Both the position numbers and the translations under genes were made by a program. Shown here one piece after another: positions 6,476 through 14,103 of a stretch of DNA of 14,585 nucleotides. The notes beneath the pieces were generated by a model that saw only the letters and a list, made by a program, of their open reading frames with translations, ran no database searches and had not been told where the DNA came from. The stretch comes from Verrucomicrobiia bacterium (GTDB taxonomy: Bacteria; Verrucomicrobiota; Verrucomicrobiae; Limisphaerales; JAKPVM01), in assembly GCA_026417275.1 (NCBI GenBank), contig JAOADO010000035.1, forward strand, positions 1-14,585. Reading direction: 5' to 3'. Numbering within the stretch: the first letter of the stretch is position 1; each line of letters begins with the position of its first letter.

Positions 6476-7561
6476 ATGAATAAGTACGGATTGAATATTT
6501 TAGACAAAGGTTCGCTTGATTTGCTTTCCCTCGGCGCTCTGGTTCATAGATTGGACCCGGGAATTATTCCATTCAGGAAAGCTACTGAATGTCTCATTCA
6601 TGTAAGCGGGGGTGAATACAACGTTGCGGCAAATCTTTCTGATTGTTTCAGGCTAAAGACTGGTATTGCCACGGCGATGGTTAAATATCCAATCGGCGAT
6701 TTAATTGCCGAACGTGTTCGCGCAATGGGGGTCAAACCATTTTATAAATATTTTGAACACGACGGTGTTCGTGGCCCAAACATGGCAACAGTTTACAGCG
6801 ACCGCGGTTATGGTGCGCGCGCCCCGGTAGTATTCTATAACAGGTCCAACGAAGCGGCGTCTTACCTTAAACCAGGCGATTTTAATTGGGGAGAAATCTT
6901 TGCCGAAGGCGTCCGCTGGTTTCATAGCGGCGGAATTTTTTCGGCTCTCTCGGAAACAACCGCCGAATTGATAATTGAAGCGATGAAAGCCGCCAAAGCC
7001 GCTGGCGCCGTTACATCATTCGACCTGAATTATCGTGAAAAATTGTGGAAAGTCTCCGGCGGGGTTGGCAGGGCAACCTCGGTGCTCCGACGCATTGTCG
7101 AAAACGTTGATGTTCTGGTTGGCAACGAAGAAGACCTGCAGAAGGGGCTTGGAATACCCGGTCCTGATGTTACCGCAAAATCTAAACTCGACCCGAGCGT
7201 ATTTGTTGCGATGATTGAGTCCACGATTAAACAATTTCCAAATGTGAAAGTGGTTGCCACCACACTCAGAGAAGTGCATTCCACAAATCGCCACAGCTGG
7301 AGTGCCATAGCATGGATTAATGGCAAGATTTATCAGGCGCCTACGTGCGAACTGGACATTTACGACCGTGTTGGCGGCGGTGATGGATTTGCATCCGGTT
7401 TCTTCTATGGATTGCTAAGCGGCATGGAGGAACTGGAAGCCGTTAAGATGGGCTGGGCTCATGGGGCGTTGCTGACCACATTCCCCGGAGATACAACAAT
7501 GGCAACCCTTGAACAGGTGCAATCGTTCGCAAAGGGCGGTTCAGCAAGAATTCAAAGGTAA
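6476..7561 (+). CDS. PfkB-family carbohydrate kinase, 2-keto-3-deoxygluconate kinase type
   Basis: A 361-residue ribokinase/PfkB-fold kinase that should phosphorylate a sugar or sugar acid with ATP in the cytoplasm. The N-terminal substrate motif VSGGEYNVAANLS is at 43-55, the FDLNYREKLW segment (182-191) is typical of KDG kinases, VGNEEDL is at 215-221, and the C-terminal PfkB signature DRVGGGDGFASGFFYGLL (297-314) contains the catalytic base Asp303. The end GDTTMATLEQV with SARIQR also resembles KDG kinases, which act in pectin/uronate or Entner-Doudoroff-type breakdown (2-keto-3-deoxygluconate to the 6-phosphate). The exact sugar is a family inference; fructokinase or another PfkB kinase remains possible. 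The length is slightly long for the family. No aldolase or uronate gene is adjacent. There is no Shine-Dalgarno before ATG 6476. It is monocistronic, with a strong terminator 26 bases after the stop. Confidence 0.9.
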   Translation: MNKYGLNILDKGSLDLLSLGALVHRLDPGIIPFRKATECLIHVSGGEYNVAANLSDCFRLKTGIATAMVKYPIGDLIAERVRAMGVKPFYKYFEHDGVRGPNMATVYSDRGYGARAPVVFYNRSNEAASYLKPGDFNWGEIFAEGVRWFHSGGIFSALSETTAELIIEAMKAAKAAGAVTSFDLNYREKLWKVSGGVGRATSVLRRIVENVDVLVGNEEDLQKGLGIPGPDVTAKSKLDPSVFVAMIESTIKQFPNVKVVATTLREVHSTNRHSWSAIAWINGKIYQAPTCELDIYDRVGGGDGFASGFFYGLLSGMEELEAVKMGWAHGALLTTFPGDTTMATLEQVQSFAKGGSARIQR

Positions 7562-7586
7562 TTTTCTAAATACTTTAAAATCACTA

Positions 7587-7625
7587 AAAGACGGCGTCAA
7601 AAAAACGCCGTCTTTATTGTTTTCA
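7587..7625 (+). terminator. intrinsic terminator of the pfkB-type gene, probably bidirectional
   Basis: A perfect 11-bp stem (AAAGACGGCGT at 7587-7597 with ACGCCGTCTTT at 7605-7615) encloses a 7-base A-rich loop and is followed on the plus strand by TATTGTTTTC. On the minus strand the stem is followed by TAG and further T-rich sequence, so it could also end the transcript of the convergent secreted-protein gene, whose stop lies 85 bases away. Confidence 0.88.
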
Positions 7626-7699
7626 TAGCAGGTTAATATAAGATTTATCTCCGGTAGCTTTGGTTTAAGAAAAATGTCCTGTCGCGTTTTTACGGATTG

Positions 7700-8752
7700 T
7701 TATTCCAGCAGGTCCGTGAGCGATTTTATTTTTGATTCCATATATTTAATGACTGGCAGAGCGCGGGCGATGGCGTTTTGTTCCGTTTGTCCAGGAAAAG
7801 TTCTGAGTGCAACTCTACCCACGGCAATGATATCCCCGTTTTTATCGTGCAATGGCATCCACACCTCGTAAGTTTTTGTCCCTTTTGCTGTGTAAACAAC
7901 TCCGCGAGCCAGTATGTCGGTTTCAACTTTATCGCCGTTTTTTCCAATCTCCGATTCATCTAAACTTGCTATAACTTTGACCTTATTATCCGTCGGTGTC
8001 GGAGCATAAATTTTCAATCCAAGCAGTCTTGAATATTTACTCGAAGTTTCCTTTACCAGAGTCTGAGCATATGGAACCCGCGGAGTATACACAACTTTTG
8101 CCCCGGCAAAATAGGAAACAGAATCTGATTTTGTCCAGAACCCGACTTTGCCTCTGGAAAAACTATTATCGGTCAACGCCGGCATTACCTCTTTGCCATC
8201 AAGAAGGATATGTATTTTGTTTCCTTTGCATTCGATTGTAAGTTCATACCAGACGCCTTTTTTGATTTCCATTGAAGGACCTATTATTGTTCCGCGCATG
8301 CCGTTTACGACCTTGTAGAAACGGAAATTGCCGTCTTTTGCGTTTGCGCGGGCAACGTAAAAATTGTTTGTGTCCTGAAAGCGAAATACAACTCCAGCCA
8401 TTTGCTCTACTTCGCCCCCCACGATTTTAAAGCGTGTTGTCAACGTAAAATCGTCAAAAATCTCATCTTCATACACAAAAATTGGAAACCGTTCATCTGT
8501 CTTGTCTCTGGAAAGTTGGGCAAGGACCGGACGCTTTGAAGAAGAAACAGCGCGTGTAGAAAACGGTTTTAACGCCGGCGGCACTTCCTCCATAACAATG
8601 CGCCAATCACCCTGTTGTCCTTCGCCGGCGAGGACGCTTTTAAAGCCTGCTGGTTTATCTCCCTCGGCAAGTTCACTAAAATCAAATATCTTTTCTGCGC
8701 CTGCACACGCGAGCGCAACCATCAAAAATATACTCAGACAATAGTTCCGCAT
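7700..8752 (-). CDS. secreted LamG/DUF1080-like protein with a Cache-like C-terminal region
   Basis: A 350-residue exported protein. The N-terminus is a signal peptide (Arg2, hydrophobic core about 5-16) with likely cleavage after AGA (17-19). Cys16 is preceded by ALA, a weak lipobox, so a lipoprotein is possible but less likely. Residues about 20-225 look like a concanavalin/LamG-type jelly roll of the DUF1080 (3-keto-disaccharide hydrolase-like) group: FDDFTLTTRFKI (99-110), GVVFRFQDTNNFYVARANA (120-138), WYELTIEC (168-175), ILLDGKEV (182-189) and GKVGFWTKSDS (201-211). Residues about 235-350 form a different module with VWMPLHDKNGDIIAVGRVAL (297-316), which resembles the core strands of Cache/PDC sensor domains. 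No catalytic residues can be assigned with confidence. It probably binds a carbohydrate or small ligand in the periplasm. No Shine-Dalgarno is seen before ATG 8750-8752. The gene sits downstream of the nudix-tadA gene on the same strand, 95 bases away. Confidence 0.82.
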   Translation of the reverse strand: MRNYCLSIFLMVALACAGAEKIFDFSELAEGDKPAGFKSVLAGEGQQGDWRIVMEEVPPALKPFSTRAVSSSKRPVLAQLSRDKTDERFPIFVYEDEIFDDFTLTTRFKIVGGEVEQMAGVVFRFQDTNNFYVARANAKDGNFRFYKVVNGMRGTIIGPSMEIKKGVWYELTIECKGNKIHILLDGKEVMPALTDNSFSRGKVGFWTKSDSVSYFAGAKVVYTPRVPYAQTLVKETSSKYSRLLGLKIYAPTPTDNKVKVIASLDESEIGKNGDKVETDILARGVVYTAKGTKTYEVWMPLHDKNGDIIAVGRVALRTFPGQTEQNAIARALPVIKYMESKIKSLTDLLE

Positions 8753-8847
8753 TATTTTATAAAGTATCAGAAATCTTTAGTTCAACAAGAACAAACAAAC
8801 ACATATCCCATTCCAGCATAGTTTCAGACGATTGATTGCCGCAAATT

Positions 8848-9894
8848 TCAGCGTTTATCCATGAAAAAAGATTTCAGGAGCGCGCGACACTCGTTTAACC
8901 TTACGCCGCTGATTATCGAACACCGATGATTAAATGTGGGAAATTGAAGCAGGTTTAAAGCACCGCCCCCCGCGCCGCCTTTTGGGTCAGGAGCGCCGAA
9001 AACGACAGTTTGGATGCGCGAATTAACTATGGCTCCAGCGCACATCGGACAAGGCTCTTTGGTTACATAAAGGACGCAATCCGTAAGCCGCCAATCCCCA
9101 ACAACAGACTGTGCCTGAGTAATAGCCAGCATTTCCGCGTGCGCTGTGGCGTCTTTGAGGAGTTCAACCTGGTTGTGAGCGCGAGCTATAATTTTTCCAT
9201 TGCAGACAATAACAGCCCCAACAGGCACTTCTTCCATATCTGCGGCTTTCACAGCCTGCCTCAGGGCTTCGCCCATAAAATAATTATGACTCTGAAGGTC
9301 TATAATTGGCTCGTTTTCTCCACTGGTTGGTATATCGGTTTTCTCAAATACATGTTTTTTGCCCAATTCTTTAGCCTCTTTTTTCGAAATAGACGAAATC
9401 GTTTTAATTGATTCTTCAAGAGTCCATTTGTTCGAACCATCGGGAAAACACTCACAATGCGCGGAAAAAAATCCAGCCTGATGCTCCCAGAAGAGATTCC
9501 ATATCATTTCACGGTCGGTTTGAGGAATCGGCAGGTTCATGAGTTCATCCTTGTTGAAAAAGGCAAATTCGCCTTCGTTGTTTGGCGGCGGCAATTTGTT
9601 TATTGGCGGCAAGATGTGAAACAGGAACATGAGCCAATGGGCATTGCCTTCGTAGCCATGTTCGCTTACGATGCCAGTCAAATGGAGGTCGGATGGGGTC
9701 AATTTAACTCCGAGTTCTTCATAAGCCTCTCGACAAGCGCAAACATATGGCGATTCGCCGTCCTCCATTTTTAATTTGCCTCCGCACGGGCTCCATACTC
9801 CGAGGTTGGGTTCTTTTTTTCTGAGCAGGAGCAGAACCTTGCCTTCCTCATTAAAGGCATACAGCAGTGTGGATATCTTGTATGGCAACGGCAT
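8848..9894 (-). CDS. NUDIX hydrolase fused to tRNA-specific adenosine deaminase TadA
   Basis: One uninterrupted 348-residue frame holds two enzymes. Residues 1-150 are a NUDIX hydrolase: VWSPCGGKLKMEDGES (33-48) and REAYEELGV (55-63) form the Nudix box (Arg55, Glu56, Glu59, Glu60), with two extra residues between the first Gly and Glu47. Members hydrolyse nucleoside diphosphate-X compounds; the substrate here is unknown. A linker of about 50 residues (about 150-200) is Lys/Glu/Ser-rich. Residues 202-348 are a complete TadA: VPVGAVIV (223-230), AHAE (251-254; zinc ligand His252 and proton shuttle Glu254), PCPMC (281-285; zinc ligands Cys282 and Cys285) and DPKGGAGG (303-310). TadA converts adenosine 34 of tRNA-Arg(ACG) to inosine, normally an essential reaction. 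The gene begins 20 bases after the YfhO-like gene, so they are probably co-transcribed. No Shine-Dalgarno is seen at 9895-9912. Met207 could be an internal start for a free TadA, but no ribosome site precedes it either. Confidence 0.93.
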   Translation of the reverse strand: MPLPYKISTLLYAFNEEGKVLLLLRKKEPNLGVWSPCGGKLKMEDGESPYVCACREAYEELGVKLTPSDLHLTGIVSEHGYEGNAHWLMFLFHILPPINKLPPPNNEGEFAFFNKDELMNLPIPQTDREMIWNLFWEHQAGFFSAHCECFPDGSNKWTLEESIKTISSISKKEAKELGKKHVFEKTDIPTSGENEPIIDLQSHNYFMGEALRQAVKAADMEEVPVGAVIVCNGKIIARAHNQVELLKDATAHAEMLAITQAQSVVGDWRLTDCVLYVTKEPCPMCAGAIVNSRIQTVVFGAPDPKGGAGGGALNLLQFPTFNHRCSIISGVRLNECRALLKSFFMDKR

Positions 9895-9914
9895 AGTTTT
9901 TGTCTTTGTCTGCT

Positions 9915-12155
9915 TTATGCATATTTCCGTCTAATCTGCACAAGAAAAACGGATATAAATATAACGCTTGCGCATGAAATTGCTAATCCCGTGATAAAAC
10001 ACAAATCAAAATATTCTATCACTGCCGTGTGTTTTCCTGACGGAGAAACAAAAGCCTGAAACGCATAATTGGCTCGTATAAGTTGAGTTTTGTTTCCATC
10101 TATTCTGACTCTCCAGTTTTTATAATAGGTTTGCGCAATTGTTAATATTGACGGTTTGTCGCATTCGTAATCTATCTCGATTCTATGGTTTGAGTATTTC
10201 ACTTTATTTATCAAAACATTCGAGCCGTCAGCATAATTATTTAAATTCAAAGCGTTCTGCTGGTCTTTATCAACTATAACTTCCTTCTCCGGTTTAAATT
10301 CTGCCGAACACAGATAATCTACAATATTTGTCTTTTCCAGAATTTTAACCGATTGCCCCCCCCAAATCAAAGACATTGAGTTTGTATAGTTTGTCCATTC
10401 AACAACTGTGCCTGGTTTTGTAACCCATTTAACGTTGAGAAACTTTAACAAGCCGTTTAGATGTGCTTTGTTTGTATCGTAGAGGGCTTTTTCAAGGATT
10501 TTTTGCTCTAACACCTGCAGGGTAAGGGCGCCGTTTACTTTGGGGATTTCTTCAAGCAGGTTCAGATTAGACCACAAGGCGAGCCTTTTGCCAATGAAAT
10601 TTGCCGTCCAGTCCTGAACTGTGCTTCGTAGTAACTTTGCTTCCGCACCTGGCGATATGTAAACCCTGCCATCTCCAAACGAGGGCTTTTTAGATTCAAC
10701 AGACCTTTCCCATAATTTAGACTTAAAATGCTCGGCAGAAATTTTGGGATGAAAATTTGGCATGTGAAGCATTCCATCTACCGCAATTAACGCGATTGCT
10801 GTTAACAGAGCGATAGCGAAATGTTTTTTGTTTTTAGCCGAAAAAATCAGCGTCGCAAAGAATAAAAACAAAATAACAAGTCTGAATAATGTATTTTTAA
10901 ATGTTTCGGAAAATTGCTCATATTCAAATGGATACTTCTTATTTAACCATACTATTACAATGCTAACGACCAAAATCAGACATGCTATCGACCCCGTTGT
11001 CTTGAGCGCCTTCCCCGGTGATTTTATAATTGCATTAATGCCATAGCCAGAAAGCACTGGAATTATAAATGTTAATAAGATTATGAATTTGATTGGATAT
11101 CTAATTTTGTCGAAAACTGGGACGATTTTAGAAATAAAATTATAAATGAAAGAATTTGAACCAAGCGCGAATGCGATTGAAAAGAAAACCAGAAAAAGAA
11201 ACAGAGTTTTCCTTCTGGAATCAAGATTTAAAAACCCGTACAGAGCAAGCGCAAGCGCCCCGAGAGGAAAATAATATGATGTAAGAAAAGCCTGGTCTGT
11301 CTGGACAAAAGTGTGCTGGTATGTTTTGAAATAATGAAAAAGAGGAACAAAAAAGTTTGCCAGCCCCCATGAAGGCATGCTCCATTTTGTGTGGTCAATG
11401 GCGGCAGTTCTATGAGAATTCATTAGCAAATCCACAAATGGCAACAATTGAACAGACGCGATTAACATCATTCCAATAATTATTAAACAATAATGAAAAA
11501 CATGCTGTGCAATGTTTCTCCGATGTTCTATCCAATCAAAGAATATAAATGCTATTGTGATTAAATGTGTGATTATGACGATTTCCGGAACGCCGGTTAG
11601 CATCTGAAACGACGCAAAAACAATAGCGTATATTAAACGAGCTCCGCCTTTGGAAACACCCGCCTGCGAAGAGTAAATAACCCAGGGTAGCCATGCCAGC
11701 GCCGCAGTGTAATTGGGCCACATCAGACAGGACAACGTTATGCCATTAAATATATAACAAATTGACGAAAAAAACGCGGCAACATCGTTGAAAAATAATT
11801 TTCGAACGCACACATACATCCCCGCTGCGCCAATTAGAAGATGAATAAAACAGAACATGCTTAAACTCCACGGCAATGGTAAAAACAGATAAAACAGCGA
11901 CAACGGATAAAGCGTCATTGTTCCCCACTGGGCTAAAAAAGGAATGCCGCAATGACTCAATGGATTCCACAACGGTATTTCACCTGTAAGAAAAGCTTCT
12001 TTGTGGTAATGAATTATCGGATACCCGAGAACTCCGTAATCTCGATAAAAAAAGGAATCAATCCCGAGAAATATCGTCGGAAAAAACAAAAATAAAAAAA
12101 ACGCCGTAAATATTAAAACTCCCGCGCTTCCAAATATTATTTTTTCCAACTTCAT
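9915..12155 (-). CDS. YfhO-family polytopic membrane protein (GT-C-like)
   Basis: A 746-residue inner-membrane protein. TM1 (about 8-31) is followed by the external loop IDSFFYRDYGVLGYP (32-46) with Asp33 and Asp39, then about ten or more further hydrophobic segments up to about 460. Residues about 461-715 are a large soluble, presumably periplasmic, domain ending in YYKNWRVRIDGNKTQLIRAN (677-696), AFVSPSGKHTAVIEYFD (701-717) and a last TM (718-739). This YY-x-x-W-DG-x-RAN-P-GKH pattern is the C-terminal hallmark of YfhO/DUF-type membrane proteins. Members resemble GT-C glycosyltransferases, and Bacillus YfhO has been linked to lipoteichoic-acid glycosylation; the acceptor in this organism is unknown. 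Acidic residues after TM1 are typical catalytic candidates in GT-C enzymes (inference). It is first gene of a probable unit with nudix-tadA. No Shine-Dalgarno is seen before ATG 12153-12155. Confidence 0.88.
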   Translation of the reverse strand: MKLEKIIFGSAGVLIFTAFFLFLFFPTIFLGIDSFFYRDYGVLGYPIIHYHKEAFLTGEIPLWNPLSHCGIPFLAQWGTMTLYPLSLFYLFLPLPWSLSMFCFIHLLIGAAGMYVCVRKLFFNDVAAFFSSICYIFNGITLSCLMWPNYTAALAWLPWVIYSSQAGVSKGGARLIYAIVFASFQMLTGVPEIVIITHLITIAFIFFDWIEHRRNIAQHVFHYCLIIIGMMLIASVQLLPFVDLLMNSHRTAAIDHTKWSMPSWGLANFFVPLFHYFKTYQHTFVQTDQAFLTSYYFPLGALALALYGFLNLDSRRKTLFLFLVFFSIAFALGSNSFIYNFISKIVPVFDKIRYPIKFIILLTFIIPVLSGYGINAIIKSPGKALKTTGSIACLILVVSIVIVWLNKKYPFEYEQFSETFKNTLFRLVILFLFFATLIFSAKNKKHFAIALLTAIALIAVDGMLHMPNFHPKISAEHFKSKLWERSVESKKPSFGDGRVYISPGAEAKLLRSTVQDWTANFIGKRLALWSNLNLLEEIPKVNGALTLQVLEQKILEKALYDTNKAHLNGLLKFLNVKWVTKPGTVVEWTNYTNSMSLIWGGQSVKILEKTNIVDYLCSAEFKPEKEVIVDKDQQNALNLNNYADGSNVLINKVKYSNHRIEIDYECDKPSILTIAQTYYKNWRVRIDGNKTQLIRANYAFQAFVSPSGKHTAVIEYFDLCFITGLAISCASVIFISVFLVQIRRKYA

Positions 12156-12405
12156 AATAATACAATTGATATGACAGAATAACCAGGAATAGTCTATTTT
12201 AAAAAATTATGAATTAGATAAAAAACTTGTTTACGTAAAAGCGTTCTGAAAGTGTTTCAAAAATTCATATTAACGAGGCATTTTTATAAAAACCACTCCA
12301 TTATCCGCAAGTTTTTAAGATTATTCATTTGCGCAAACTCAAAAAGACGATAAGCGGAGTTTTATTTTGTTTTTAATACATTTATAAATTAAAATTTTAT
12401 TAATT
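12156..12405. promoter_or_regulatory. divergent spacer between yfhO-like and hemL genes
   Basis: This 250-base AT-rich spacer must carry promoters in both directions. It contains a perfect 10-base palindrome TTTACGTAAA (12230-12239), a possible operator. Near the hemL side, short complementary pairs (AAACTC 12335-12340 with GAGTTT 12357-12362; ACTCC 12295-12299 with GGAGT 12356-12360; TTATC 12301-12305 with GATAA 12349-12353) could give alternative weak hairpins in the hemL leader. I see no recognisable riboswitch and no gene. Confidence 0.3.
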
Positions 12406-13689
12406 ATGGATAGACGAAAATCTGAAGCATTGTTTGCAGAAGCGTTGAAGTATATACCCGGCGGAGTGAATTCGCCTGTGCGGGCTTTCCGCGCCGTGGG
12501 AGGTGTGCCGTTTTTCGCCGCCAGAGCCGTCGGTTCCAGAATATACGATGTGGATGGCAATGAGTATGTTGATTATGTGGGGACGTGGGGACCAGCCATT
12601 CTTGGACACGCGAATAAGAAAATCATTGACGCCGTAAAAACAACAGCGGAAAACGGAACAAGTTTTGGTGTCCCGAATCCGCTGGAAGTCAAAATGGCAA
12701 AACTAATATGCGACGCCATCCCGGGTATTCAGAAAATTCGCATGTGCAACAGCGGCACAGAAGCCTGCATGTCTGCAATCCGCCTTGCGCGCGGCTTCAC
12801 AAAAAGAGAAAAAATAATCAAATTTGAAGGCTGCTACCATGGACACGCAGATTTTCTGCTCGTAAAAGCCGGCTCGGGTGCATTGACTTTTGGACATCCG
12901 GACAGCGCCGGCGTCCCGCAATCTTTCAGTGAACACACCATCGTTTTGCCATTCAACAACGAAGAAGCCGTTCGCTCAGTTTTCAATGCGAATTCCGGAA
13001 AAATAGCCGCCATTATCCTTGAGCCTGTGCCAGGTAATGCTGGCGTTTATCTACCAAAACCAGGTTACCTTGAATTTCTACGCAGAATCACAAAAGAAAA
13101 TGGCGCATTATTGATTTTTGACGAAGTAATGACGGGCTTTCGCCTCAGTTTTAACGGCGCCCAGGGACTTTTCGGAATTGAACCAGACCTGACATGTTTT
13201 GGGAAAATAATCGGCGGCGGACTCCCTGTAGGCGCCTTTGGCGGACGTGCTGAAATTATGGATTGTCTTGCCCCGCTTGGACCCGTGTATCAAGCAGGAA
13301 CTCTTAGCGGCAATCCGCTTGCAATGTCCGCTGGCATTGCCGCCCTTGAACAACTTTTAGATGGAACGGTTTACAAAAAACTCGAACAACTTGGAACGAT
13401 GCTTGAAGAAGGATTTAAACGCGCGGCGAGCAACGCAAAAATTGATGCATGCGTAAACCGTTGTGGTTCGATGATTTGCTGTTATTTCACAAAAGGTCCG
13501 GTCTATAATCTCGGCGATGCTATGAAAAGCGACCGCCAGCGATTCGCGAAGTTCTTCCACGCCATGCTCGACGCCGGCGTGTTTATGGCACCTTCTCAAT
13601 TCGAAGCCGGTTTTATCTCTGCCGCGCATTCAGAAGAGGATATACAAAAAACAATCTCAGCCGCCGAAAAAGCGTTAAAAACAATTTAA
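12406..13689 (+). CDS. hemL: glutamate-1-semialdehyde 2,1-aminomutase
   Basis: A 427-residue PLP-dependent class III aminotransferase that turns glutamate-1-semialdehyde into 5-aminolevulinate, the C5-route entry to heme, siroheme and corrinoids, in the cytoplasm. The N-terminus (YIPGGVNSPVRAF, 16-28) is the HemL signature. Others are NSGTEACMSAIRLARG (115-130), YHGHAD (144-149), LEPVPGN (205-211), FDEVMTGFR (238-246, Asp239 contacting the PLP ring) and CFGKIIGGGLPVGAFGG (264-280), with the Schiff-base lysine Lys267. AGTLSGNPLAMSAG (297-310) is also typical. The length equals the family norm, with no damage. The start ATG 12406 has no Shine-Dalgarno; the preceding bases are pure A/T. It leads an operon with ruvX two bases downstream. 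HemA and the rest of the pathway are not in the window. Confidence 0.97.
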   Translation: MDRRKSEALFAEALKYIPGGVNSPVRAFRAVGGVPFFAARAVGSRIYDVDGNEYVDYVGTWGPAILGHANKKIIDAVKTTAENGTSFGVPNPLEVKMAKLICDAIPGIQKIRMCNSGTEACMSAIRLARGFTKREKIIKFEGCYHGHADFLLVKAGSGALTFGHPDSAGVPQSFSEHTIVLPFNNEEAVRSVFNANSGKIAAIILEPVPGNAGVYLPKPGYLEFLRRITKENGALLIFDEVMTGFRLSFNGAQGLFGIEPDLTCFGKIIGGGLPVGAFGGRAEIMDCLAPLGPVYQAGTLSGNPLAMSAGIAALEQLLDGTVYKKLEQLGTMLEEGFKRAASNAKIDACVNRCGSMICCYFTKGPVYNLGDAMKSDRQRFAKFFHAMLDAGVFMAPSQFEAGFISAAHSEEDIQKTISAAEKALKTI

Positions 13690-13691
13690 AA

Positions 13692-14102
13692 ATGCGTGTT
13701 CTTGCAATTGATTACGGGACGAAAAGAATCGGAATCGCCGTCAGCGACCCCACCGGGACGCTTGCCGTTCCTCTGGAAACTATCCCGGCAACCCCGTTTG
13801 ATAAGTTCCTCGAAAGATTAAGACAAATCATTCAGGAAAAAGAGGTATCGCTTATTCTCGTGGGAATGCCGCGCAGTTTGAGCGGCGAATACGGAGAATC
13901 GGCAAACAAAGTGCGCGAATTTGTGGATGCGCTCAAAGAAACAATTCATGTCCCGATAAAAACCTGGGATGAAAGACTCACCACCGTTCAGGCGCAACGA
14001 AGCATGCTGGAGACAGGCGAAAAAACAAAATCGTTCAAGAAAAAAATAGACCGCATGGCGGCGGCTGTCCTATTGCAGAGTTACCTTGATAGCCGCGGAT
14101 GA
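13692..14102 (+). CDS. ruvX: Holliday junction resolvase-like RNase, pre-16S rRNA processing (RuvX/YqgF)
   Basis: A 136-residue RNase H-fold protein of normal length. The motif LAIDYGTKRIGIAVSD (4-19) carries the first catalytic Asp7. LILVGMPRSLSGEYG (54-68) corresponds to the family VGLP-x-x-x-x-G block. TWDERLTTVQA (91-101) holds Glu94, and IDRMAAAVLLQSYLD (119-133) holds the final acidic residue Asp120. Family members process the 5' end of 16S rRNA and may act in anti-termination; earlier work proposed a Holliday junction resolvase. The start is two bases after the hemL stop and the end overlaps nothing, with truA beginning one base after the stop, so translation is probably coupled. No Shine-Dalgarno. 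Confidence 0.95.
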   Translation: MRVLAIDYGTKRIGIAVSDPTGTLAVPLETIPATPFDKFLERLRQIIQEKEVSLILVGMPRSLSGEYGESANKVREFVDALKETIHVPIKTWDERLTTVQAQRSMLETGEKTKSFKKKIDRMAAAVLLQSYLDSRG

Positions 14103-14103
14103 C

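Noticed and set aside
5493..7600. Treating arsR, the UroD-like gene and the pfkB-type gene as one regulated sugar or methyl-transfer system
   Set aside because: A strong terminator lies between arsR and the UroD-like gene, and 530 bases with divergent orientation separate pfkB. No shared operator was found by eye.
9010..9411. Plus-strand 133-codon frame opposite nudix-tadA
   Set aside because: It is the antisense of the strongly conserved TadA coding sequence, and its product shows no recognisable domain.
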